NCBI GenBank assembly: GCA_030019395.1
Contig: JASEES010000046.1
Span: forward strand, 1 to 40,599
Source of the DNA: Methanolinea sp.
Lineage (GTDB): Archaea; Halobacteriota; Methanomicrobia; Methanomicrobiales; Methanospirillaceae
Reading direction: 5' to 3'
Length of the DNA: 40,599 bases
Below, piece by piece: positions 15,754 to 26,432 of this stretch (its first letter is position 1; every line of letters begins with the position of its first letter). The notes under the pieces are model-generated. The model did not search any database and was not told where the DNA came from. It saw nothing but the letters and a program-made list of their open reading frames with translations. Position numbers and translations under genes: made by a program.

Positions 15754-17037
15754 ATGTCAGACGACCAGAGTGCAGCAGTCGGGCTTTTCAAAAAATATCT
15801 GGAGACAAACAGGATATTCAAGAACAGGGAAGTCCTGCGCCATTCCTACAGGCCCCACATCCTTCCCCACAGGCGGCCTCAGATAGACCAGGTCGCAGCA
15901 ATCCTTGCACCCTCCCTCCGGAACGAGACCCCCTCGAATATCCTCATCTACGGCAAAACGGGGACGGGGAAGACAGCGGTCGTCCGTTACGTGGGGTCGG
16001 AACTCGAGACGGCAGGGGGCCACATGGGGATGATTTGCAGGGTCGTGCACCTCAACTGTGAGGTGATCGACACCCAGTACCGTGTTCTCGCGCAGATTTC
16101 AAAGACGCTCCTTGGCGAGGACGAAACGGCAAGCGACAAGGCCCGGACCCACATCCCCATGACGGGGTGGCCGACTGACCAGGTCTATGCCGAACTCAAG
16201 AACCAGCTCGAGGGTATGGGAGGAGTCCTCATCATCGTTCTCGACGAGATAGACAAACTCGTCAAGAAGAGCGGTGACGAAACCCTCTACAATCTCTCCC
16301 GTATCAACTCCGACCTGAAAAAATCCAAAGTGAGCATGATCGGGATCTCGAATGACCTCTCCTTCAAGGACTTCCTCGACCCAAGGGTCCTGTCCTCCCT
16401 CTCCGAAGAGGAACTCGTCTTCCCGCCCTACAATGCCCCCCAGCTCTGTGATATCCTGAAGCAGCGCGCAGAGATAGCCTTCCTCGAGGGAGTCCTCGAC
16501 GAGAGTGTAATACCGCTGTGCGCGGCGCTCGCGGCCCAGGAACACGGGGATGCGCGCCGGGCCCTCGACCTTCTCCGCGTATCGGGAGAGATTGCCGACA
16601 GGGAAGAGGCCAGCCGCGTCACGGAGGCTCATGTGAAGATGGCCCAGGCAAAGATCGAGACGGACTCGATGATTGAGTGTATCGCGACACTGCCCACCCA
16701 GAGCAAGGTCGTCCTCTACGCCATGCTCCTCCTCGACCAGATGGGCCAGACCATCTTCACGAGCGGGGAGGTGAGCAGGATCTACAAGGAGATTGCACCC
16801 TCTCTTGACCTCGATATCCTCACGCACCGGAGGATCACGGACCTCATTTCCGAGCTGAACATGCTCGGGGTCATCAACACCCGCGTGGTGAGCCGGGGTC
16901 GCTATGGCAGGACAAAAGAGATGTGGTTTGATACGAATACACGTAAGATATGGGATGTGATCACCTCGGATGCCCGCTTAAGTGCCCAGGGTATCGCCGA
17001 GAGGGACGTCCAGTGGTGCAGATCCCTTTTCAGGTGA
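15754..17037 (+). CDS. cdc6: Orc1/Cdc6 replication initiator
   Basis: 427 residues. This AAA+ protein binds ORBs, melts the origin and helps load MCM. Walker A is GKTGTGKT (67-74), Walker B is IVLDEIDK (161-168), sensor 1 lies near MIGISNDLSF, the lid has HGDARRALDLLR, and a winged-helix DNA-binding domain fills the last 120 residues (e.g. GVINTRVVSRGRYGR). The ATG at 15754 has CAGGGGGTCAGGG just upstream. The stop region AGGTGA serves as the ribosome-binding site of the following Lrp gene. The gene lies directly beside the ORBs, the typical initiator arrangement. Confidence 0.97.
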   Translation: MSDDQSAAVGLFKKYLETNRIFKNREVLRHSYRPHILPHRRPQIDQVAAILAPSLRNETPSNILIYGKTGTGKTAVVRYVGSELETAGGHMGMICRVVHLNCEVIDTQYRVLAQISKTLLGEDETASDKARTHIPMTGWPTDQVYAELKNQLEGMGGVLIIVLDEIDKLVKKSGDETLYNLSRINSDLKKSKVSMIGISNDLSFKDFLDPRVLSSLSEEELVFPPYNAPQLCDILKQRAEIAFLEGVLDESVIPLCAALAAQEHGDARRALDLLRVSGEIADREEASRVTEAHVKMAQAKIETDSMIECIATLPTQSKVVLYAMLLLDQMGQTIFTSGEVSRIYKEIAPSLDLDILTHRRITDLISELNMLGVINTRVVSRGRYGRTKEMWFDTNTRKIWDVITSDARLSAQGIAERDVQWCRSLFR

Positions 17038-17044
17038 AACAGTC

Positions 17045-17536
17045 ATGGATGAAAGAGACCTTCTCCTGCTCCAGCTCCTCGAGGAGAACAGCCGCCTGAC
17101 CACGCAGGATCTGGCAGTCATGACAGAGATGACGCCGGAAGAGGTTTCAGCACGGGTGGCGGCACTGGAAGCCTCAGGCGTGATCCGAAGCTATACTGCA
17201 GTTATCGACTGGGAGAAGGCAGGAAACGGCGAGGTGTCTGCAATCATCGAGCTGAAGGTGAACCCCGAGCGGGACTATGGATACGACCGGATCGCCGAGA
17301 GGATAGCCAGGTTCCGTCAGGTCAGGTCCCTCCGGCTCATCACGGGGGCGTACGACCTCCAGCTCACCGTCACGGGCAGGAACATGCAGGAGGTTGCACG
17401 GTTCGTGTCCGAGTACATCGCCCCGATGGACAGGATACGGGAGACTGCAACCCACATCATCATGAAGATCTACAAGGAGAACGGTCGCACCTTCTGCGAA
17501 AAGGAAGAGGGCGAACGTATCCCGTACTCGCTGTGA
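17045..17536 (+). CDS. Lrp/AsnC-family transcriptional regulator
   Basis: 163 residues from the ATG at 17045, with AGGTGA 7 bases upstream. The N-terminal helix-turn-helix (LLLLQLLEENSRLTTQDLAV... VAALEASGVIRSYTAVID, 1-60) is followed by a RAM/ligand-binding domain (VSAIIELKVNPE ... LRLITGAYDLQLTVTGRNM). Such proteins sense amino acids. It is 7 bases from the downstream aminotransferase, which it probably regulates, and follows cdc6 by 7 bases, so a three-gene transcript is likely. The family is also known to autoregulate. Confidence 0.93.
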   Translation: MDERDLLLLQLLEENSRLTTQDLAVMTEMTPEEVSARVAALEASGVIRSYTAVIDWEKAGNGEVSAIIELKVNPERDYGYDRIAERIARFRQVRSLRLITGAYDLQLTVTGRNMQEVARFVSEYIAPMDRIRETATHIIMKIYKENGRTFCEKEEGERIPYSL

Positions 17537-17543
17537 GGTTACG

Positions 17544-18743
17544 ATGAGGGACTTTGTCTCCCGGAAGGCAAGGGAGATTCCCCCTTCCGGCATCCGCAGG
17601 TTCTTTGACCTCGCCCTCACCATGGACGGGGTCATCTCGCTCGGCGTGGGGGAACCGGACTTTTCAACGCCCTGGAACATCTGCGAGGCAAGTATTTACT
17701 CCATCGAGCAGGGAGGAACATCCTACACGCCGAACAGGGGGATCAAACCTCTCCGGGAGGCACTGTCCCGCTGGCTCCGCGACCATTACGGGCTCTCCTG
17801 CGATCCTGAAACCGAGATGATCATCACCACCGGTGTTTCCGAGGGCCTTGACATTGCGATACGGGCAATTGTCGATCCGGGGGACGAGGTCCTCGTTGCA
17901 GAGCCCTGCTATGTCTCTTACTCTCCCTGCGTAACACTGGCGGGAGGAAGACCGGTCCCCGTCCCCTGTGTCGAGAAGGACAGGTTCAGGCTCAATCCCG
18001 ACAGGCTGATGGAGAAAATCTCGAAAAAGAGCAAGGCACTCATCATGAACTTCCCGAACAACCCGACGGGGGCAGTCATGGAGAGGGCAGACCTCAAGGC
18101 AGTCGCCGATATCGTCTGTGACCATGACCTGGTGCTGGTGAGCGACGAGGTATACTCGGAACTGACCTACAGCGGGAACCACGTCGCGGCCGCAACCGTG
18201 GGTGACCTTGCCCCGCGCACGATAACCCTGAACGGTTTTTCGAAGGCTTATGCAATGACGGGGTGGCGGATCGGGTACCTCTGTGCACCGCAGGAGATCT
18301 GCGATGCAGCCCTCAAGATTCACCAGTATGTGATGCTCTGTGCCCCGGTCATGGGCCAGGTCGCGGCCCTCGAGGGGATACGGAGGGGCGAGGAGGAAAA
18401 GGACAGGATGGTCAGGGAATACCGCGTGCGCCGCAACCTCTTCGTCGAGGGGCTGAACCGGATTGGGCTTTCCTGTCACCGTCCCGAGGGTGCCTTCTAC
18501 GCGTTCCCCTCCGTTACAGAAACAGGACTTTCAGACCAGGAATTTGCCGAGGGACTTCTCCTCGAGAAACACGTGGCCGTCGTTCCGGGCAACGTCTTTG
18601 GGAGCGGTGGGGAAGGGCACGTCCGGTGTGCCTACGCGGTCTCGCGGGAGGATCTCGCGCGGGCTCTGCAGCGGATGGAGGAGTTTGTCACGGGTTGCAA
18701 AAAGAAGGCAATCCCGCTTGTCCGGTCCGGTCACAATCCCTAA
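17544..18743 (+). CDS. Class I PLP aminotransferase (aspartate/aromatic type)
   Basis: 399 residues. Fold type I markers are [10 protein letters not shown] (34-43), [10 protein letters not shown] (169-178), [10 protein letters not shown] (200-209) and the PLP-lysine motif [13 protein letters not shown] (230-242, K234). GAGGT is 4 bases upstream of the ATG. It converts an amino acid and 2-oxoglutarate to oxo acid and glutamate; the substrate cannot be fixed by eye. A second gene at 39006 has the same lysine position and motif and is a paralogue. The C-terminal 15 residues, rich in K/R, are extra relative to that paralogue. Confidence 0.9.
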   Translation: MRDFVSRKAREIPPSGIRRFFDLALTMDGVISLGVGEPDFSTPWNICEASIYSIEQGGTSYTPNRGIKPLREALSRWLRDHYGLSCDPETEMIITTGVSEGLDIAIRAIVDPGDEVLVAEPCYVSYSPCVTLAGGRPVPVPCVEKDRFRLNPDRLMEKISKKSKALIMNFPNNPTGAVMERADLKAVADIVCDHDLVLVSDEVYSELTYSGNHVAAATVGDLAPRTITLNGFSKAYAMTGWRIGYLCAPQEICDAALKIHQYVMLCAPVMGQVAALEGIRRGEEEKDRMVREYRVRRNLFVEGLNRIGLSCHRPEGAFYAFPSVTETGLSDQEFAEGLLLEKHVAVVPGNVFGSGGEGHVRCAYAVSREDLARALQRMEEFVTGCKKKAIPLVRSGHNP

Positions 18744-18816
18744 CCGGGCAGGCGTCCCTTTCCCATCAGTTTTTTGCAGGTCCTGGTACCCCGCCTTGCG
18801 AAGGTGTGGGAACAGT

Positions 18817-18861
18817 GTCGGACAGGGATCCCTTGCGGGTATCCCTGCACATCCGTCCGAC
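18817..18861 (+). ncRNA. Candidate structured element (16-bp hairpin)
   Basis: Three stacked helices fold this stretch: GTCGGAC (18817-18823) with GTCCGAC (18855-18861), AGGGAT (18824-18829) with ATCCCT (18841-18846), and CCC with GGG closing a TTGC loop. A single T bulge and an 8-base bulge (18847-18854) remain. It lies between a T-run likely to end the aminotransferase transcript (near 18769-18774) and the purA TATA element (near 18924), so it belongs to neither leader nor coding region. ACA follows the stem immediately, as in H/ACA guides, but no target pocket is clear. Confidence 0.35.
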
Positions 18862-18963
18862 AGTCCGGAAAACCATCCTGCACTTCACCCGCATGAGGGC
18901 ACGGGCACGTCTCCCACGATAGTCTTTTATCCGGTATCCGGATGTATAGTATATGGTTGTACC

Positions 18964-19974
18964 ATGAGTTGCACCATAGTCGTGGGCGGTTTTTTTGGTG
19001 ATGAAGGGAAGGGCAAGATCGTTGCACACCTTGCCTACCAGGACCACCCCTCCATCATCTCCCGGGGAGGGGTCGGTCCGAATGCCGGCCACACGGTAAA
19101 GATGGGAGAGAAGGAGTACGGTGTGCGCATGGTCCCATCGGGGTTCGTATATCCCCATGCCCGCCTCATGATTGGAACCGGTGTCCTGGTGGACCCGAGG
19201 GTCTTTGCCCGCGAAGTCGAGATGCTCGGGGTCGGGGGAAGGATATTCGTCGACTACCGGTGTGCCATCATCGATGAAGGTCACATCGAGAGGGACAGGT
19301 CAAGTTCCCACCTCGCAAAGACAATCGGGAGCACGGGGAGCGGGTGCGGCCCTGCAAACGCAGACCGCGTCCTCCGCGTGGCGAGGCTGGCAAGGGACAT
19401 CCCCGAGCTCGGTGACTACATTGCAGATGTGCCCCTCGAGATCAATTCAGCTCTTGACCGGGGCGAACACATTCTCCTTGAAGGGACACAGGGATTCGGG
19501 ATATCGCTCTATTATGGGACCTACCCGTATGTGACGAGCAAGGATACGTCAGCGTCCCAGATAGCGGCCGATAACGGGGTGGGACCGACACGCATCGATG
19601 ATGTCGTGGTCGTCTTCAAGGCCTATCCGACAAGGGTCGGCGAGGGGCCGTTCTCGACTGAAATGGAAAGGGAGGTCTCCGACCGCATGGGCATCCGGGA
19701 ATTTGGTACCGTCACGCACAGGCAGAGGAGAATAGGCCAGTGGGACGGAAGGATGGCGCGGTATTCTGCCATGGTGAACGGTTGCACCCAGGCCGCGATC
19801 ACGGGGATCGACCGGGTTGACAGGGAGTGTTTTGGAATAACAGAGTACGATCGGCTGACGAAAAAAGCCCGTGATTTCCTCGCCCAGGCAGAAGAGGATA
19901 TTGGATGCCCCATTACCCTCATCTCGACGGGGCCGGACGTCTCGCAGATTATCGACATCAGGGGCGAGATATGA
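18964..19974 (+). CDS. purA: Adenylosuccinate synthetase, short archaeal form
   Basis: 336 residues, matching the short archaeal form rather than the roughly 430-residue bacterial enzyme. It makes adenylosuccinate from IMP, aspartate and GTP. The P-loop is [10 protein letters not shown] (9-18), with [11 protein letters not shown] for IMP binding, EGTQGFGIS, and [13 protein letters not shown]-like CTTTTAT at 18924-18930 gives a leader of about 10 bases. The stop overlaps the ATG of the Trm112-like gene. Confidence 0.96.
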   Translation: MSCTIVVGGFFGDEGKGKIVAHLAYQDHPSIISRGGVGPNAGHTVKMGEKEYGVRMVPSGFVYPHARLMIGTGVLVDPRVFAREVEMLGVGGRIFVDYRCAIIDEGHIERDRSSSHLAKTIGSTGSGCGPANADRVLRVARLARDIPELGDYIADVPLEINSALDRGEHILLEGTQGFGISLYYGTYPYVTSKDTSASQIAADNGVGPTRIDDVVVVFKAYPTRVGEGPFSTEMEREVSDRMGIREFGTVTHRQRRIGQWDGRMARYSAMVNGCTQAAITGIDRVDRECFGITEYDRLTKKARDFLAQAEEDIGCPITLISTGPDVSQIIDIRGEI

Positions 19975-20159
19975 AGCGCACCCTCCTGCCCATCCTCTGC
20001 TGTCCCGTCTGCAAGGGGGACCTCACACTCCGGGTGACACTCGAGGACGAAAAGGAGATCATAGAGGGGGTACTCCAGTGCCCGGCCTGCGGGGTGGATT
20101 ACCCGATTGAGGAGGGTATCCCCGACCTGCTCCCCCGGGAAAAAAAGTCAAAAACCTGA
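19971..20159 (+). CDS. Trm112-like zinc-ribbon protein
   Basis: 62 residues from the ATG at 19971, overlapping the purA stop (ATGA). [10 protein letters not shown] and [21 protein letters not shown] give two CxxC pairs and the Trm112/UPF0434 signature end (GIPDLLP). Archaeal Trm112 proteins activate several SAM-dependent methyltransferases acting on tRNA, rRNA or release factor. The partner is not in the window. Confidence 0.88.
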   Translation: MKRTLLPILCCPVCKGDLTLRVTLEDEKEIIEGVLQCPACGVDYPIEEGIPDLLPREKKSKT

Positions 20160-20266
20160 GCAGGAAAGCCTGGAAAGAATAAAAAGGGCAGATTCCGCGT
20201 GGGGATGACGCACCATGCCCGGCGCACCTGCCTCCACCCCGGTAGTAACCCTGCCTGTCCCCAACC

Positions 20267-21190
20267 ATGCTCATCGCACGCATTGCAGTCATTCCCCTCT
20301 CCCTCCTCGTCGACAGGGTGACAGGAGACCCCCGTTCCCGTTTCCACCCTGTCGCACTCGTGGGGCAGTTCATCGCGTTCTGGGGCGATCCGCGGAAAAT
20401 CCGGCCGTCACTGCAACGGGCTGCCGGCGTGGTCATGTGGGTTGCAACGGTGGCCCTCTTCTCGTTTCCCTTTTACCTCGCCGAGGCCTTCCTGCCATGG
20501 TATGCCCTCCTGGTCGCCGCACCCGTCCTCCTGAAAGTATGCCTTGCCTGGCGTTCACTCGAGGAACACGTGGATGCGGTGGAACGGGCCCTCTCCGCCA
20601 GCCTGCCGGAGGGAAGGGAAAAGGTCAGCTACATGGTGAGCAGGGACCCGCGGGAACTCTCCGCGGACCAGGTCCGTTCAGCCGCGTACGAATCGCTCTC
20701 CGAGAACCTGGTGGACAGCATCGTTGCACCCCTCTTCTACTATGCCCTGTTCGGCCTTGCCGGTGCCGCGGTCTACCGGGCGGCAAACACGATGGATGCA
20801 ATGCTCGGGTACCGTGACGAGAGGGAACGAATCGGGTGGTTCCCGGCCCGGGCTGACGATGTCCTGAATTATGTCCCGGCCCGCCTGGCATCCGGAATCC
20901 TCCTCCTCTACTTTGCAGCCCGGGGACGGTATACACCGGCATTACGGTGCCTCCGGCAGGATGCAAAGAAACGCCCGGGTTTCAATGGCGGGCTTCCCAT
21001 GGCAGTGATTGCGGGCGGGTGCGGTGCCCGGTTCGACAAGCCCGGGGCCTACACGATCGGTCCGGGCGAGCGGAGCCTGTCGGATGCGGGACGGGATATC
21101 ATTGGAGCCGTCCGGGCCTGCACTCTCGCAAGTGCCGCCCTCTTTATGCTGATACCAATATTTTTGGCCCTGTTCATCCAATTCATATAA
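20267..21190 (+). CDS. cbiB: Adenosylcobinamide-phosphate synthase CbiB
   Basis: 307 residues, a polytopic membrane protein. It joins the aminopropanol (or its phosphate) arm to adenosylcobyric acid in cobamide synthesis. Family motifs are [22 protein letters not shown] (start), [35 protein letters not shown], and [33 protein letters not shown]. Methanogens need cobamides for methyl transfer to coenzyme M. No strong ribosome-binding site precedes the ATG; a TATA-like GAATAAAAA lies about 90 bases upstream. Confidence 0.95.
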   Translation: MLIARIAVIPLSLLVDRVTGDPRSRFHPVALVGQFIAFWGDPRKIRPSLQRAAGVVMWVATVALFSFPFYLAEAFLPWYALLVAAPVLLKVCLAWRSLEEHVDAVERALSASLPEGREKVSYMVSRDPRELSADQVRSAAYESLSENLVDSIVAPLFYYALFGLAGAAVYRAANTMDAMLGYRDERERIGWFPARADDVLNYVPARLASGILLLYFAARGRYTPALRCLRQDAKKRPGFNGGLPMAVIAGGCGARFDKPGAYTIGPGERSLSDAGRDIIGAVRACTLASAALFMLIPIFLALFIQFI

Positions 21191-21194
21191 ACAT

Positions 21195-22091
21195 ATGAAA
21201 CTCGAGGAACTGAGATTTGGCACCGAACTCCTGAAACGCGGCTTTGCATCCATGCAGAAGGGAGGGGTGATCATGGATGTGGTCAACGCAGAGCAGGCCC
21301 GGATCGCGGAAGATGCAGGTGCCGTCGCGGTCATGGCGCTGGAGCGCGTCCCCGCGGATATCAGGAAGGCAGGCGGCGTGGCGAGGATGGCCGACCCTGC
21401 CATCATCCTCGAGATCATGGACGCAGTCTCGATCCCCGTGATGGCAAAGGTCCGCATCGGGCACTTCGTCGAGGCCCAGATCCTCGAGTCCCTCGGCGTT
21501 GACATGATCGACGAGAGCGAGGTGCTCACACCTGCCGACGAGGAGTACCACATCGACAAGAAGGCGTTTTCTGTCCCCTTCGTGTGCGGGGCCCGTGACC
21601 TTGGCGAGGCACTCCGCCGTATCCACGAGGGCGCGGCGATGATCCGGACGAAGGGGGAGGCCGGGACCGGGAACGTGGTGGAGGCAGTCCGCCACATGCG
21701 CAACATCATGGGCGAGATCCGGGCCCTCCAGGGGAAGACACCGCAGGAAATCACCAGCCGGGCACGGGAACTCGAGGCACCGCCCGATCTCCTCCTCGAG
21801 ACGGTGAAGATGGGCCGCCTGCCTGTCGTCAACTTCTCTGCGGGTGGGATTGCAACACCTGCAGACGCCGCCCTGATGATGCAGATGGGGGCAGACGGGG
21901 TCTTCGTGGGGTCGGGGATTTTCCACTCGGGCAACCCGGAGAAGATGGCCCGTGCCATCGTCGAGGCCGTGAACCACTACGACGACCCGAAAGTGATCGC
22001 AGAAGTGAGCAGGGGACTCGGCCAGCCCATGAAAGGGATCGACGTCCATACCCTCCGCGAGGACGAGGTGCTCCAGTACCGTGGGTGTTAG
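21195..22091 (+). CDS. pdxS: Pyridoxal 5'-phosphate synthase, PdxS subunit
   Basis: 298 residues. PdxS condenses ribose 5-phosphate, glyceraldehyde 3-phosphate and ammonia to [22 protein letters not shown] (K85, Schiff-base lysine), [10 protein letters not shown] (K153) and [18 protein letters not shown] are the family blocks. The start lies 4 bases after cbiB, and the gene overlaps pdxT by 11 bases, so cbiB-pdxS-pdxT form one transcript. Confidence 0.97.
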   Translation: MKLEELRFGTELLKRGFASMQKGGVIMDVVNAEQARIAEDAGAVAVMALERVPADIRKAGGVARMADPAIILEIMDAVSIPVMAKVRIGHFVEAQILESLGVDMIDESEVLTPADEEYHIDKKAFSVPFVCGARDLGEALRRIHEGAAMIRTKGEAGTGNVVEAVRHMRNIMGEIRALQGKTPQEITSRARELEAPPDLLLETVKMGRLPVVNFSAGGIATPADAALMMQMGADGVFVGSGIFHSGNPEKMARAIVEAVNHYDDPKVIAEVSRGLGQPMKGIDVHTLREDEVLQYRGC

Positions 22092-22671
22092 GCTCGGGGT
22101 GCTGGCTCTCCAGGGAGACGTGAGCGAGCACATCCTTGGTTTCGAACGGGCGCTCAGGGTTATGGGGGAGGCTGATTGGGCTGTCATCCCTGTCCGGAAG
22201 CCAGGGGATCTCGAAGGTCTCCACGGCCTTGCCATTCCGGGCGGGGAGTCCACCACCATTTCCCGCTTGATCGGGAAGAATGGGTTATTCGAACCCCTCG
22301 CCGGATTCGAAGGCGGCATCTTTGCCACGTGTGCGGGAATGGTGCTCGTGGCAGACCGGGTGGACGACCCCCGCGTGAAGCCTCTTGGCCTCATTGACAT
22401 GGCTGTGCAGAGGAACGCGTTCGGGCGCCAGAGGGAGTCATTCGAGGCTGACATTAGTGTCAGGGGACTCGGGCGACCCTACCGGGCATACTTCATCCGG
22501 GCCCCGGTTGCGACGGAGACCGGCAGAGGGGTCGAAGTGCTTGCCAAAATCGACGCAGGTGTGGTAGCCGTGAGGAAGGGAAAGCACATGGCCCTCTCCT
22601 TTCACCCCGAGCTCGGCAATGATCCGGGGATCCACGTAATGTTCCTGGAACACCTTTTCACAGGAAAATGA
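22081..22671 (+). CDS. pdxT: PLP synthase glutaminase subunit PdxT
   Basis: 196 residues. PdxT releases ammonia from glutamine for Pdx[17 protein letters not shown] (53-58), the nucleophile C84 in FATCAGMVL, and the His-Glu pair in SFHPELGND form the glutaminase triad. It starts with GTG at 22081 inside the end of pdxS, consistent with translational coupling. Confidence 0.96.
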   Translation: MGVRLGVLALQGDVSEHILGFERALRVMGEADWAVIPVRKPGDLEGLHGLAIPGGESTTISRLIGKNGLFEPLAGFEGGIFATCAGMVLVADRVDDPRVKPLGLIDMAVQRNAFGRQRESFEADISVRGLGRPYRAYFIRAPVATETGRGVEVLAKIDAGVVAVRKGKHMALSFHPELGNDPGIHVMFLEHLFTGK

Positions 22672-22710
22672 GGGCTGCCCTGTCCATCCGGGAATAATCG
22701 TTCCAAGAGT

Positions 22711-22729
22711 GTTTTTAAAAAGAAAAAGT
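22711..22729. terminator. Bidirectional T-rich terminator between pdxT and hppA
   Basis: GTTTTTAAAAAGAAAAAG lies between convergent genes. It reads as a T-run on the plus strand and as CTTTTTC plus TTTTT on the minus strand, which suits factor-light archaeal termination of both transcripts. Confidence 0.6.
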
Positions 22730-22739
22730 TTCCGGGATA

Positions 22740-24770
22740 CTATACAAGGAACAGCGGGGCAAAGACCACCGAGACGATGGCCATCAGTTTCAGGAGGATG
22801 TTGAGGGCCGGTCCCGCAGTGTCCTTGAACGGATCCCCGACCGTGTCACCCGTGACCGCTGCCTTGTGGGCAGAAGACCCTTTTCCTCCCAGGTGGCCCT
22901 GCTCGATGTACTTCTTGGCGTTGTCCCAGGCACCACCCGTGTTTGCCATCATGACGGCCACGATGAACCCTGACGCTATCGATCCGACGAGGAGACCGGC
23001 GAGTGCATGGGTACCGAGGGTGAGGCCGACGACAAGGGGTGCGGCAATGGCAAGCACGCCCGGAGCAATCATCTGCCTGAGAGCGGCGTTCGTGGAGATG
23101 GTAATGCAGGCGCCATAATCAGGGTCGGTCCTGCCTTCCATAAGCCCCGGGATCTCCTTGAACTGGCGCCGGACCTCCTGGACGATGTAGCCCGCAGCCT
23201 TTCCGACCGCAGTCATGGCAAAGGAGCAGAAGAGGAAGGGGAGCATGGCACCGATGAGCACGCCGACGAAGACGACCGGCTCGAGCATGTTCACGATCTC
23301 GAGCCTGACAGCCTGGGAGTAGGCTGCAAAGAGACCGAGCGCTGTGAGTGCAGCCCCGCCGATTGCAAAGCCCTTGCCGATGGCGGCCGTCGTGTTTCCA
23401 ACTGCGTCGAGGGTATCGGTAATCGCCCTGACCTCCTTGGGCTGGTGGGACATCTCGGCGATACCACCGGCGTTGTCCGCGACCGGCCCGTACGCGTCCA
23501 CCGAGAGGGTGATCCCGAGCGTCGCGAGCATCCCGACACCCGCGATGGCAACGCCGTAGAGACCGGCCTGCTGTGCGGCGACCAGGATGGCAACGACAAC
23601 GATCAGGACAGGGAAGAGGGTGCTCTCGAACCCGACGGCAAGGCCGGTGATGATGTTCGTTGCAGCACCCGTCTCGCTCGCCTTTGCAATCTTCTGGGTC
23701 GGTGACCGCTCGTAGGATGTGTAAAACTCGGTCACGAGCCCGATGAGGAAACCTGCGACGAGGCCGGCGACGGTCGCGACAAAGACGCCAATGTACTGGG
23801 GACCAAGGAGCGTTGTCACGAGGTAGTACACGGCTGCCACCGTGAGGAGGAGGCTCACGAAAGTGCCCGTGTTGAACGCCTTGTGAATGGCACCACTCTC
23901 GTTCTTCGAGCTCCGGACAAAGAAACTCCCGATGATGGACGCGATGATACCAAGGCCTGCGATCAGCATCGGAAGGAGCACGAGGTTCATGGTGGCGACT
24001 CCCGCGAACTTTGCAGCTGCAAGGACGGAGACTCCCATGAGCATCGTTGCAACGATGGAACCCACGTACGACTCGTAGAGGTCTGCTCCCATCCCGGCGA
24101 TGTCCCCGACGTTGTCCCCGACGTTATCAGCGATGACTGCCGGGTTCCTCGGGTCGTCTTCCGGGATGCCGGCCTCCACCTTGCCGACAAGGTCTGCACC
24201 CACATCCGCAGCCTTCGTAAAAATACCGCCACCGACACGGGCAAAGAGAGCAATGGAACTGGCACCGAGTGAGAACCCGGACAGGATGCTGATGATCTCG
24301 GATAGCCCCAGCGTGGTGAATGAATTCAACGCGAGGAAGAGGAGGGAGAGACCCATGAGGCCAAGGCCGACGACAGTCAGTCCCATCACGGTCCCGGACG
24401 CGTAGGAGACCCGGAATGCCCGGGCCATCCCTTCGCGTGCCGCATTCGTTGTCCGCACGTTCGCCATCGTTGCCGCTGACATCCCGATGAACCCTGCCGT
24501 TGCGGAAAGGGCGGCACCCACCAGGAACGCGACTGAAGTCAGGGGGTGAATGCCCGGTATGATGTAGAGCACAATGGCAAGGACGATCACGAAGACTGCG
24601 ATTGCCTTGTACTGGCTCCTCAAATAGACCATCGAGCCAAGCCGGATGGCACCGGCGATTTTCTGCATCAATTCAGTCCCTGTACCCTCCCTCTTCATGA
24701 CGGTGAAGGAGTACCCGGCAAACACAAGGCCGAGCAGGGCACAGACAGGAACAATGAGGAACATATCCAT
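22740..24770 (-). CDS. hppA: Membrane-bound ion-pumping pyrophosphatase
   Basis: 676 residues with about 16 membrane helices. It couples pyrophosphate hydrolysis to export of H+ or Na+. The catalytic block contains [19 protein letters not shown], and further motifs are [18 protein letters not shown] and [27 protein letters not shown] has alanine where K+-independent enzymes carry lysine, so it should be of the K+-dependent subfamily; whether it pumps Na+ or H+ is open. The ATG at 24770 was chosen because GGAGGT lies 8 bases upstream; an upstream in-frame ATG at 24806 would add 12 residues. Confidence 0.96.
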   Translation of the reverse strand: MDMFLIVPVCALLGLVFAGYSFTVMKREGTGTELMQKIAGAIRLGSMVYLRSQYKAIAVFVIVLAIVLYIIPGIHPLTSVAFLVGAALSATAGFIGMSAATMANVRTTNAAREGMARAFRVSYASGTVMGLTVVGLGLMGLSLLFLALNSFTTLGLSEIISILSGFSLGASSIALFARVGGGIFTKAADVGADLVGKVEAGIPEDDPRNPAVIADNVGDNVGDIAGMGADLYESYVGSIVATMLMGVSVLAAAKFAGVATMNLVLLPMLIAGLGIIASIIGSFFVRSSKNESGAIHKAFNTGTFVSLLLTVAAVYYLVTTLLGPQYIGVFVATVAGLVAGFLIGLVTEFYTSYERSPTQKIAKASETGAATNIITGLAVGFESTLFPVLIVVVAILVAAQQAGLYGVAIAGVGMLATLGITLSVDAYGPVADNAGGIAEMSHQPKEVRAITDTLDAVGNTTAAIGKGFAIGGAALTALGLFAAYSQAVRLEIVNMLEPVVFVGVLIGAMLPFLFCSFAMTAVGKAAGYIVQEVRRQFKEIPGLMEGRTDPDYGACITISTNAALRQMIAPGVLAIAAPLVVGLTLGTHALAGLLVGSIASGFIVAVMMANTGGAWDNAKKYIEQGHLGGKGSSAHKAAVTGDTVGDPFKDTAGPALNILLKLMAIVSVVFAPLFLV

Positions 24771-24862
24771 AGCACAGAACCTCCGGAGAACCCAACCGGT
24801 CTCCACGCATACCTGTTGCGTCTGAGATCAATTGATTCCCGTGCATAAAAAGGCGGCTGATA

Positions 24863-26260
24863 TCAGTTGAAGTCGAGGACACTGTAACCCAGTGTCTGGA
24901 GGTCGAGGAGAACCGCACGGCCTGGCGTCGGGGTGATGTTCATCTGCTTCTGGAACGCCGTTTGTGACTGCCAGGTTCCCGAGTTCACGCAGAGAACACC
25001 CCTGTAGTCAGAAACCCCCATGATGTGGATGTGCCCGGTGTGGAGAACTTCCGGGATGGGGTCGATGATCAGGGGGTCTTCCTTCCCGGCTGCAATCGGG
25101 GTCCTCTTTCCGTAGGTGGGTGCGAGGTGGCGACGCTGCAGCATACCGGCCATCACGGGGGCAGAGTTGTCGTAGCTCGCACCGGGGATCAGGCTGATGA
25201 AGTCATCGAGTGACCTCCCGTGGTACATCAGGACCCGTACGCCCTGGAGGCTCACCATCGCCGGGTTCTCGACCATGATGCAGTTTTTGGGGAAATTCGC
25301 GGAAAATTCGGGGGGTATGGCAGGTTGGGGCTCGGCCTGCCTCACCACATCGTGGTTGCCGGGAGAGATGATGATCTTCATCCGGGAGGGGAGATCCCGG
25401 AGCATTGACCCGAAAACCTCGTACTGCTCGTAGATATTCTTTATCGTCAGTTCATGGTCCTGGTTCGGGTAGACGCCAATCCCGTCGACGAGGTCGCCTG
25501 CGATGAGCAGGTAGGAGACATCCGAGCCGGAGAGCCAGTCGGCAAAACGGTTCCACGTCTCCTCGAGGAACGTATTGCTCCCGACATGGACATCGGAGAT
25601 GAGGACTGCCTGCCCGGGTTTTTCGCTCCGGAACGGTGCATGGGAGAGCGGGATATCGGGCCGGAACATCTGTTCGGCAAAAAAGAGTCTTCCGTCACCG
25701 GACAGCGTTCCCCGGACGCCGATGACCTCGTCGGGGACAAGCGTCTCGGCTTCCGCGAACTGGGGCCGGTCCTTGTGGAAGAGGACCTGGATGGAGGAGG
25801 TGGGATCTTCCACCTCCACCATGCGATGGCCATTTGCCGTGGTCCGGTTCTCCACGACAAGCCCCATGATCGAGCATGCCTCCTGACGGTAGCGTGATCC
25901 CTTCTTTAATGCCTCGATTGGCATGGGGGCTGCCCTTGCCCGGATGCACTCGCCCAGGCGCTGGTACCTGTCCCTGAAATAGGCAGAATAATCTGCAACG
26001 CTCGCAATGGCCCGGGATGAACCGGCTGTGCCCCTGATCACCTCGCACTCGGGGTCGGTCAGGAACCGGCTCCCGTCACGGCCAGGGTGCAGACCGGGTA
26101 TGTGCCTGACCGAGACCACGACGGCATCGCCGGGCACGTTTGCAATGATGCGGTCGATAAGACCGGGATCGTCCTTTTCGGCGATGTACCGGACGACCTC
26201 CGGGTGTACCTGGAGCTTCGTCTCGAGGAAACGCTGGACGATGGTTGCCGCATCGAGCAT
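24863..26260 (-). CDS. polB: DNA polymerase II (Pol D) small subunit DP1
   Basis: 465 residues. DP1 is the 3'-5' exonuclease subunit of the archaeal replicative polymerase D. After an OB-fold region (SIMGLVVENRTTANGHRMVEVED) comes a calcineurin-like phosphoesterase with ISDVHVGSN, AGDLVDG, SPGNHD and HTGHIH, all metal ligands present, so the nuclease should be active. The large subunit DP2 is not in the window. The location 9-11 kb from the proposed origin is worth noting. It lies upstream of hppA on the same strand with a 92-base gap, so co-transcription is possible but hppA has its own ribosome-binding site. Confidence 0.95.
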   Translation of the reverse strand: MLDAATIVQRFLETKLQVHPEVVRYIAEKDDPGLIDRIIANVPGDAVVVSVRHIPGLHPGRDGSRFLTDPECEVIRGTAGSSRAIASVADYSAYFRDRYQRLGECIRARAAPMPIEALKKGSRYRQEACSIMGLVVENRTTANGHRMVEVEDPTSSIQVLFHKDRPQFAEAETLVPDEVIGVRGTLSGDGRLFFAEQMFRPDIPLSHAPFRSEKPGQAVLISDVHVGSNTFLEETWNRFADWLSGSDVSYLLIAGDLVDGIGVYPNQDHELTIKNIYEQYEVFGSMLRDLPSRMKIIISPGNHDVVRQAEPQPAIPPEFSANFPKNCIMVENPAMVSLQGVRVLMYHGRSLDDFISLIPGASYDNSAPVMAGMLQRRHLAPTYGKRTPIAAGKEDPLIIDPIPEVLHTGHIHIMGVSDYRGVLCVNSGTWQSQTAFQKQMNITPTPGRAVLLDLQTLGYSVLDFN

Positions 26261-26432
26261 CGATCATATATGGACAGTGCCCGATATAGGGTTTTCACTC
26301 CTGCTCCATGGGACCCGGGAAACACTCCCGAATCGCTCCCTCTGTAAGAGAACGGTTAGACCCCGGACGGGATATGCCGTTCCGGGTGCGATTCCTTATC
26401 ATGCCTGGAAAAAAATAGATCAGGGTCCAGGA

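Noticed and set aside
20160-20266. Cobalamin riboswitch before cbiB
   Set aside because: The spacer is only about 107 bases with no conserved B12-box or multi-helix pattern, and such riboswitches are rare in archaea.
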